Source: a bacterium UBP15_UBA6099 (GTDB lineage: Bacteria > UBP15 > UBA6099). From it: a DNA stretch of 19,434 bases. Every line of letters begins with the position of its first letter. Position 1 is the stretch's first letter. Location of the stretch: the NCBI GenBank assembly GCA_002435745.1, contig DIWT01000015.1, positions 1,583 through 21,016 on the forward strand. Direction: 5' to 3'. A model generated the notes under the pieces. That model was not told the origin of the DNA and searched no databases. It saw only the letters and a list, made by a program, of their open reading frames with translations. A program made the position numbers and the translations under genes. This document shows positions 14,618 through 19,434 of the stretch, piece after piece.

Positions 14618-15832
14618 ATGAGCGCAATCGAGTTGACATACGACGACTGCCGTAGGATTCTGGCCGGAGAGCGGCTGCCGAGGGCGTTCGTGAATCTAGA
14701 CGCGTTCGACTCCAACGCCCGAAAGATGTTTTCCATCCTCGAAGGAACGGGAAAAACGATGCGGATCGCGTCGAAATCGCTGCGGTGCGCCGACCTGCTG
14801 GGGCGCGCGTTCGAGCTGGGCGGAGCCGCCGCCAAGGGCGCGATGTCGTTCACCGCGGAAGAGGCGGACGTCCTCGTCAGGCGCGGGTTCGACGACATAC
14901 TCATCGCTTATCCAACAGCGCGCGCGAAGGATTTCGAGATTCTCTGCGGGCTTGCCGCGCGAGGCGCGGACGTTTCCATCGTGTGCGACAGCGAGGAGAA
15001 CGCGCGGGCGCTCAGCGCGGCGGGCCGCGCGGCGGGCGTCGTCATACAACTAATCGTAGAAGTGGACATGAGCCTGAGGCCGGCGGGCGGAGCCGCTCAT
15101 CTCGGCGTCAGGCGCTCGACTGTTAGAACCGGCGCGGACGCCCTGCGAGTCGCGCGCGCCGCCGAAAAAGCGGGCGGCGCGGCCGTCATCGGCATCATGG
15201 GCTACGAAGCTCAAATCGCCGGCATGGCGGACGAAAACCCCTTCTCCCGCGCTCTCAATCCCGCTCGAAAACTCATCCGCGAAATGTCCAAACCCGACGT
15301 CAGGCGGCGCAGGGAAAGCGTCGTTTCGTTCCTGAGAAAAAACGGAGTTGATTTGCGCATCGTCAACGGCGGCGGCACGGGCAGCTTGGACTTCACATCC
15401 CGCGACGATTCCTGCACCGAGACCACCGCAGGTTCCGGCTTCTACTGCCCGCACCTGTTTTCCTATTACTCGAATCTGGACCTGACCCCGGCGGCGTTTT
15501 TCGCGCTTCAGGCGTCGCGGTTCCCCGCGCGCCGTATGGTCGCCTGCAACGGAGGCGGCTATGTCGCCTCGGGCGAGGCGGGCGAGGACAGGCTTCCCCT
15601 CCCGTGGCTGCCCAAGGGCGCGAGGCTGACCAAGCTCGAAGGCGCGGGCGAAGTCCAGACCCCCGTCGAACTCCCCCGCGGCGTTTCTATTTCTCAGGGC
15701 GACCCTGTCATATTCCGCCACGCCAAAGCCGGAGAACTGACCGAGCGCTTCAACGAGCTGTTGTTGATAAGCGACAAGAACGCCGTCGGCTCCGTCCCCA
15801 CTTACAGGGGCGAGGGCTACTGCTTCCTTTGA
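14618..15832 (+). CDS. PLP fold-type III enzyme, amino acid deaminase/aldolase-like
   Basis: This is a 404-residue protein with an alanine racemase-type N-terminal barrel and a D-threonine aldolase/D-serine dehydratase-like C-terminal domain. The PLP lysine is probably Lys53 in RIASKSLRC. The glycine-rich phosphate-binding segment is NGGGTGS (250-256). The C-terminal region with VIFRHAKAGELTERFNE (His368) corresponds to the metal-binding part of D-threonine aldolases, which hold a divalent ion next to PLP. It would cleave, deaminate or racemise a D-amino or beta-hydroxy amino acid in the cytoplasm. Proteins annotated this way are often paired with a D-arabinono-lactone oxidase-like flavoprotein, which is absent here. 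It follows the acyl-CoA dehydrogenase by 32 bp with GGAGG before the ATG, and closes the rightward gene run. Confidence 0.85.
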   Translation: MSAIELTYDDCRRILAGERLPRAFVNLDAFDSNARKMFSILEGTGKTMRIASKSLRCADLLGRAFELGGAAAKGAMSFTAEEADVLVRRGFDDILIAYPTARAKDFEILCGLAARGADVSIVCDSEENARALSAAGRAAGVVIQLIVEVDMSLRPAGGAAHLGVRRSTVRTGADALRVARAAEKAGGAAVIGIMGYEAQIAGMADENPFSRALNPARKLIREMSKPDVRRRRESVVSFLRKNGVDLRIVNGGGTGSLDFTSRDDSCTETTAGSGFYCPHLFSYYSNLDLTPAAFFALQASRFPARRMVACNGGGYVASGEAGEDRLPLPWLPKGARLTKLEGAGEVQTPVELPRGVSISQGDPVIFRHAKAGELTERFNELLLISDKNAVGSVPTYRGEGYCFL

Positions 15833-15978
15833 GCCGCGCGGGAGCCGTTGGCGGAGCGCGTTTTCCAAGCGTCTTTCCTGTTCAGTATTCTTTTAACCAT
15901 TATTCGCCAATAGGGATACGGCTTCGTAGATTCTTGAGAGAGCCGCAATATTCTCAACTTTTACCAAACAAGACTATG

Positions 15979-16050
15979 TGAAGAGTTTGGGAAATGGGGT
16001 TTGGGGAAAGAACCCTTTTCAAAGGGTTTTTCCCCAATCGCCGAAGGCGA
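15979..16050 (+). repeat. Palindromic repeat, copy A
   Basis: The element has three parts in order: a 16-nt leader TGAAGAGTTTGGGAAA; a long stem from TTGGGG at 16001 to CCCCAA at 16037 (17 bp with one bulged G, centre TC); and a small stem TCGCC-GAA-GGCGA (16038-16050). Copy B at 17538-17605 on the other strand repeats the same three parts. It lies about 146 bp past the PLP-enzyme stop in the same direction. Confidence 0.85.
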
Positions 16051-16072
16051 TAACCTCTTCTATCGGTTTTTT
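16048..16072 (+). terminator. Possible intrinsic terminator
   Basis: CGATA (16048-16052) pairs with TATCG (16061-16065) across an 8-nt loop, followed by G and six T residues. Outer bases CCGAA (16041-16045) and TTCGG (16071-16075) can extend the stem. It competes with the small hairpin of repeat A, with which it shares bases. The core stem is short, so efficiency is doubtful. Confidence 0.35.
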
Positions 16073-16254
16073 CGGGTTTAAGTAAAGCAACAAAAGGCGG
16101 AAAAAACGGATATTTATTAATGTGCGGCAAGGGAGAGCCGAAGCGGGGCGCCGAACAGACGGAGGGACGTTGATGAAATGTCCCCCAAATAATAAAAGGC
16201 GCGGCCGGACCCGCTGAAGGCGAAAGAGAAGTTCCGGCGCGAAAGAGCGGCAGA

Positions 16255-16848
16255 ATGGAAGCGATGGAGAAAGAACTGACGGCGTTGAGGCCGTACACGA
16301 GGCAGGAGTTCCAGACCGCGCTGGGCGGCGGGCCGCCGTCCGGCATGTCGGCGGAGAGATACCGCGTCAGCGTGTTCGACTTCGAGAGGTCTCCGCATAT
16401 CGAGAGGCGCGGGCTGAACGAGGCTAGGATGATCGTGCTGTCCACGCCGAGGGAAGCGTACCCCGACTCTGACATGTTCCTTTTCGCCTGCCTCCAGCGC
16501 GTGGAAACGTTCCTGTATGAGTGTTTCAGGCCCGAAGGGCTTGGCTGGGGCGGAGGCGACGAGCGCAGCCTGATGTTTAAATCCGGAGTAAGGAAGGTTG
16601 CGCGGGCGGTCGCGGAAAAACTCTCCGAGCCGAAGGCCGGAATATGGTCGGCGCGGCGCGAGGCTCTCGACGACATCCAGAACGAACTGTGGCGCATCGA
16701 GCTGGGCCTCGACTCCGGCGCTGGAAAAGACGCGCGAGCCGCCGAGTTGGCCCGCGCGGCTGAAACTCTTCTATCCATATCTCCCATCGAAATGAGCGAG
16801 TTCGACGAACCCGCCGCGTTGTTGCGCCGTCTCAACGACCGAGCCTGA
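16255..16848 (+). CDS. Hypothetical protein, orphan soluble
   Basis: I do not recognise this 197-residue protein. It has no signal peptide or membrane segment. Residues 1-70 are mixed, with a short strand-like stretch (YRVSVFDFE, then ARMIVLSTP) and several aromatic residues. Residues about 75-180 are mostly predicted helix rich in Arg, Glu, Ala and Leu, with FLYECFRPEGLGWGGGDERS forming a glycine-rich turn. Codon use is as GC-rich as the neighbours. An alternative start is the ATG three codons in (16264), after GGAAG; neither has a strong ribosome binding site. The competing antisense reading frame across 15954-16925 runs through repeat A and has no protein-like features. It lies between two inverted repeat copies together with the next gene. 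Confidence 0.65.
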   Translation: MEAMEKELTALRPYTRQEFQTALGGGPPSGMSAERYRVSVFDFERSPHIERRGLNEARMIVLSTPREAYPDSDMFLFACLQRVETFLYECFRPEGLGWGGGDERSLMFKSGVRKVARAVAEKLSEPKAGIWSARREALDDIQNELWRIELGLDSGAGKDARAAELARAAETLLSISPIEMSEFDEPAALLRRLNDRA

Positions 16849-16978
16849 ACAGGGACGCCCGCCCGCCGCTCGCGGCATAAACAGAATCCTAAAACGCATT
16901 CACCGAACGTCAAATTGCGCGCCATGCGCTTTTGCTTTTTGAGACCGAAACAAAAAATGATTGCGGAGAGGGGGAAAC

Positions 16979-17479
16979 ATGGCGGAAAACGAAAAACCTT
17001 CCAAGCGATCCGCGCAAGCCGCGAACCGGGCCGCGCTCGGCGGCTATGTCGGCATAATCGTCGGCTCCATGGGCTGGCTTATAGGGTTCGCTGCCGTGTG
17101 TTTAACAAGCGGGAACGGCGCGGCGCTCGCCCGGTTCGCCGCTCCCGCCACAGCCGTCAGCTTGGGCGTCGCTTTCTTCGTGATTATTTGCTGCGATTAC
17201 GCTGTCAAACTGCGCGGATACGGCGGAATGTTCCAACTTGCTCTCTACGGAGGGCTGGCTTGGGGAATGGGCCTGCTGTTGTTGCTGATTAACCACTGGA
17301 TCGCTCCCCTAATAGACTCTTCTCCGGCTATGGCGAAGACCATGCGCGATATGAACGCGGTCTACCGCGTAGACGACCTCTGGGCGGTCCTCATGCTGTC
17401 CGCCGGAGCGGTCATGCTCGGAATCTTCGCTTTTACGGCGGTCAGGGCCTCCGGCGAAAAGGGAAAAGCCGGGGAATGA
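16979..17479 (+). CDS. Four-helix inner-membrane protein, unknown function
   Basis: This is a 166-residue protein with four hydrophobic helices at about 21-42, 52-73, 83-107 and 133-155. Both tails are charged (KPSKR near the start, GEKGKAGE at the end), so both ends probably face the cytoplasm. No enzyme or transporter motif is visible; a CC pair sits at 71-72 at the end of helix 2. ATG 16979 is chosen because GGAGAGGGGG stands 4-8 nt upstream; a TTG at 16961 would read through that binding site. It is 130 bp after the orphan soluble protein and converges on glycerol kinase. It is real by its ribosome binding site and clean hydrophobic pattern; function is not assignable. Confidence 0.75.
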   Translation: MAENEKPSKRSAQAANRAALGGYVGIIVGSMGWLIGFAAVCLTSGNGAALARFAAPATAVSLGVAFFVIICCDYAVKLRGYGGMFQLALYGGLAWGMGLLLLLINHWIAPLIDSSPAMAKTMRDMNAVYRVDDLWAVLMLSAGAVMLGIFAFTAVRASGEKGKAGE

Positions 17480-17537
17480 CGCGGACCGCCTGCTGCGGTT
17501 GAGGATAGGCGGAAAGAGGGAATAGCGGGCGAATAAG

Positions 17538-17605
17538 CCGCCTGCGGCGGTTGGGGAAAACCCTTTGAAAAGGGTTTTCCCCAAACCTCTTTCCCAAACT
17601 CTTCA
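17538..17605 (-). repeat. Palindromic repeat, copy B
   Basis: Read on the minus strand, this starts with the same 16-nt leader as copy A. It continues with a perfect 34-nt palindrome (17551-17584; arms TTGGGGAAAACCCTTT / AAAGGGTTTTCCCCAA) and ends with CCGCC-GCA-GGCGG (17538-17550). Against copy A the small stem has a T-A to C-G closing-pair swap, a compensatory change. It lies about 100 bp past the glycerol kinase stop in the same direction and also just past the end of the membrane-protein gene from the other side. Confidence 0.85.
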
Positions 17606-17620
17606 ATCTTGCGGGGCGGA

Positions 17621-17662
17621 CGGAATGCGCGGGAGTTGTCGCGCGCGCGACGAAACATTCCG
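17621..17662. repeat. Nested inverted repeat with alternating CG core
   Basis: Outer arms CGGAATG (17621-17627) and CATTCCG (17656-17662) enclose a perfect 14-bp palindrome GTCGCGCGCGCGAC (17638-17651). The core alternates purine and pyrimidine, so under supercoiling it could form a cruciform or left-handed DNA. It lies in the 3' region of glycerol kinase, between its stop and repeat B. Confidence 0.6.
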
Positions 17663-17706
17663 ATGCGGCGCAATTGGGTTGCCCGGTTTTCAGATGCGCG
17701 CGGCGG

Positions 17707-19209
17707 TTATTCCGGTTGTTCCCAGCGGGAGGCGCGTTCGACGGCGCGGCGCCAGCCGGAGTAGAGCCTGTCGCGTTCGGCCTGTTTCATAGCGGGTTTG
17801 AACAGGCGGTCGGTCTCGCGGGCTTTTTCCAACTCCTTGAGGTTTTTCCATATTCCGACGCCGAGTCCGGCGAGGAACGCGCAGCCGAGGGCGGTGGTCT
17901 CGATCATCTTCGGCCTGTCCACGGGAGCGCGGAGGATGTCCGCCTGAAACTGCATAAGCAGGTTGTTGGCGACGGCGCCGCCGTCGACAAATAGCGACTT
18001 GAGGGGAATGCCCGAGTCTTTTGCCATTGCGTCCACGATGTCGCGAGTCTGGTAGCACATTGCTTCGAGGGCGGCGCGGGCGAGGTGGGCGGACGTGGCT
18101 CCGCGGGTGAGGCCGAGGACGGCTCCGCGCGCGTACATGTCCCAGTGCGGAGCTCCAAGCCCGACGAGCGCCGGCACGAAATACACTCCTCCGTTGTCGG
18201 CCACGGACGCGGCGAGCTTTTCGCTCTCGGCGGCGGACTTGATTATCTTCAACCCGTCGCGCAGCCACTGGATGGCGGCCCCGCAGATGAAGGCGCTGCC
18301 TTCGAGCGCGTACGTCGTTTTCCCGCCTGTCTTCCAGCCGATGGTGGTCACTAGGCCGGAGCGGGACTCGACGGGTTTGTCTCCGGTGTTCATCAGCAGG
18401 AACGAGCCGGTCCCGTATGTGCATTTCGAGGTTCCGGGGGCGAAACACGTCTGGCCGAACAGGGCGGCCTGCTGGTCTCCGGCGACGCCGGAAATGGGGA
18501 TGCCGTCGGGGAGTCCGGGGACGTTTTTCGTGCGGCCGATGATTCCGCTGGACTCGACCACTTCGGGCAGAATTGAGGCGGGAATGTCGAGGGCTTTCAG
18601 GATGTCGGCGTCCCATTCGAGTTTTTTGATGTTGTAGAGCATGGTGCGGGAGGCGTTGGATATCTCGATGACGTGCGAGCCGCCCGCGGTGAGCCTGTCG
18701 ATCAGCCATGAGTCTATCGTGCCGAACTTGAGGAAGCCTTTTGAGGCGGCGGCGCGCGCGCCTTTCACGTTGTCCAGCAGCCATTTCACTTTCGTGCCGG
18801 AGAAATACGCGTCCACCACGAGGCCGGTCTTTTTCCTGATGGTTTTTTCCATGCCGGCTTTTTTGAGGCCGTCGCAGATGTTTGCCGTTCGGCGACACTG
18901 CCAGACGATGGCGTTGTGGATAGGCTTGCCGTCCCGCCTGTCCCACATCACGGTGGTCTCGCGCTGGTTGGTGATGCCGATGGCTTGGATGAGGGCGGGC
19001 TTGACGCCTGATTTCTTTATCGCTTCCCCTATCGTTTTTACCGCGCTTGTCCAGATTTCCATCGGGTCGTGCTCGACCCATCCGGGTTTCGGGAAGTATT
19101 GCGTGAACTCCCGGTTGATTTTGGCGAGCGCGCGGCCGTCCGGGCCGAACACCATCGCGGTTGTTCCGGTCGTCCCTTGGTCTATGGCGAGTATATAGGG
19201 TTTGGGCAT
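17707..19209 (-). CDS. glpK: Glycerol kinase
   Basis: Glycerol kinase phosphorylates glycerol with ATP to sn-glycerol 3-phosphate in the cytoplasm. The 500-residue length is standard for this FGGY-family enzyme. Visible markers: phosphate-binding AIDQGTTGTTAMVF (8-21), GWVEHDPMEIW (43-53), Arg83-Glu84 and Tyr135 (numbering equal to E. coli, glycerol contacts), AGDQQAALFGQ (catalytic Asp near 244), KCTYGTGSFLLMNTG, and DGGAVANNLLMQFQADI near the C-terminus. The loop before IPISG reads NVPGLPDG and lacks the arginine of the E. coli fructose-1,6-bisphosphate site, so that control may be missing. ATG 19209 has GGAGGCGG 5 nt upstream; a longer reading from 19290 would start inside the promoter. 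No glpF, glpD or glpR is in the window. Confidence 0.97.
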   Translation of the reverse strand: MPKPYILAIDQGTTGTTAMVFGPDGRALAKINREFTQYFPKPGWVEHDPMEIWTSAVKTIGEAIKKSGVKPALIQAIGITNQRETTVMWDRRDGKPIHNAIVWQCRRTANICDGLKKAGMEKTIRKKTGLVVDAYFSGTKVKWLLDNVKGARAAASKGFLKFGTIDSWLIDRLTAGGSHVIEISNASRTMLYNIKKLEWDADILKALDIPASILPEVVESSGIIGRTKNVPGLPDGIPISGVAGDQQAALFGQTCFAPGTSKCTYGTGSFLLMNTGDKPVESRSGLVTTIGWKTGGKTTYALEGSAFICGAAIQWLRDGLKIIKSAAESEKLAASVADNGGVYFVPALVGLGAPHWDMYARGAVLGLTRGATSAHLARAALEAMCYQTRDIVDAMAKDSGIPLKSLFVDGGAVANNLLMQFQADILRAPVDRPKMIETTALGCAFLAGLGVGIWKNLKELEKARETDRLFKPAMKQAERDRLYSGWRRAVERASRWEQPE

Positions 19210-19261
19210 CTTTTCCGCCTCCGTATCGTTGTGACGGGACGGCGAGCGCCGCCCGCGCGAA

Positions 19262-19290
19262 ATTTTATCACATACCCGCTTACGGGTCAA
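19262..19290 (-). promoter_or_regulatory. glpK promoter with internal dyad
   Basis: The minus strand shows TTGACC (19285-19290), a 17-bp spacer, and TAAAAT (19262-19267) preceded by TGA, an extended -10. The start would be near 19255, giving a leader of about 46 nt. The dyad ACCCG-CTTA-CGGGT (19274-19287) covers part of the -35 box and spacer, an apt place for a repressor. Confidence 0.7.
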
Positions 19291-19335
19291 AATCGCGCGC
19301 GGGAGGGATGGCAGAGGAAGTTGTCAAAGGAAGCG

Positions 19336-19369
19336 TTAAGGGAAAACTTTTGAAAAAGTTTTCCCTTAA
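19336..19369 (-). repeat. Diverged palindromic repeat, copy C
   Basis: This is a 34-nt palindrome with arms TTAAGGGAAAACTTT / AAAGTTTTCCCTTAA, exactly the length of the copy B palindrome and with the same TTTTTCAAAA-type centre when read on the minus strand. It differs from B at ten positions, all in five paired couples. The small second stem is not recognisable here, and the leader is only loosely similar. It may mark the 3' end of a minus-strand gene beyond the window. Confidence 0.6.
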
Positions 19370-19434
19370 AATACCTTTCAAAACGTTTCGATGCGCGCGG
19401 CGAAGCAGGCGCGCTCGCGACATCGCTCCGCCGC

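Larger units (their letters stand above)
15833..16254. other. 422-bp intergenic region
   Basis: No supported gene lies here. It contains palindromic repeat A (15979-16050), a possible terminator (16048-16072), and a second hairpin (GGGACGTT / AATGTCCC with one G-U pair, 16164-16184). An AT-rich stretch near 16080-16125 may hold the promoter of the next gene, but no convincing -35/-10 pair was found. The part from 15840 to 15978 shows nothing recognisable. Confidence 0.6.

Noticed and set aside
15954..16925. 323-residue minus-strand open frame over the intergenic region and orphan gene
   Set aside because: It runs through repeat A and both hairpins, has no ribosome binding site, and its composition (Ser/Arg/Pro-rich) is not protein-like.
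17690..19081. 463-residue minus-strand open frame
   Set aside because: Second frame of glycerol kinase; extremely Arg/His/Pro-rich, and glpK has every family motif.
1..19434. CRISPR arrays, tRNA or rRNA genes, insertion sequences
   Set aside because: No regularly spaced direct repeats, no tRNA T-arm-like sequence and no transposase-like protein were seen by eye.

Overview
The window is GC-rich bacterial chromosome. A Gram-negative, double-membrane organism is suggested by a 1105-residue exported protein that is rich in beta strands and ends in phenylalanine, as outer-membrane barrels do. IspG shows use of the MEP isoprenoid route. I cannot name a phylum from the sequence alone. I find no rRNA, tRNA, CRISPR array, transposase or integrase.

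Layout. Positions 62-5383 form a minus-strand block. A GT2 glycosyltransferase is followed 7 bp later by ispG. Next comes a solitary winged-helix/HNH nuclease with its own promoter. An AzgA-type purine permease, also with its own promoter, is followed by a membrane-anchored alpha/beta hydrolase. Positions 5384-5635 are a divergent promoter region: TTGACA-18-GATAAT drives the glycosyltransferase leftward and an extended -10 drives the outer-membrane gene rightward. Positions 5636-15832 are a rightward run of eight genes: modular outer-membrane protein, PAP2 phosphatase, hotdog thioesterase, exported alpha/beta hydrolase, MmgE/PrpD protein, XRE-cupin regulator, acyl-CoA dehydrogenase and a PLP fold-type III (alanine racemase-like) enzyme. 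The last six look like a small catabolic locus for an acyl-CoA or carboxylic acid with a local cupin-sensing regulator, but the substrate is unknown. Positions 15833-17706 hold an orphan soluble protein, an orphan four-helix membrane protein and repeats. Positions 17707-19209 encode glycerol kinase on the minus strand, with a strong promoter.

The most unusual signal is not a gene. Two long palindromic elements (15979-16050 plus, 17538-17605 minus) are clear copies of one another: a shared 16-nt leader, a 16-18 bp stem, then a second small stem whose closing pair differs by a compensatory change. A third, diverged palindrome (19336-19369) has the same 34-nt length as the second copy. All ten of its differences from that copy fall in five base-paired positions that change together, so the structure rather than the sequence is being kept. 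Small CGCC-GNA-GGCG hairpins also recur between genes, once covering a Shine-Dalgarno sequence. The second point of interest is the outer-membrane protein, with four repeated DY-x-IDY-type modules, one of which carries a cysteine-rich insert.
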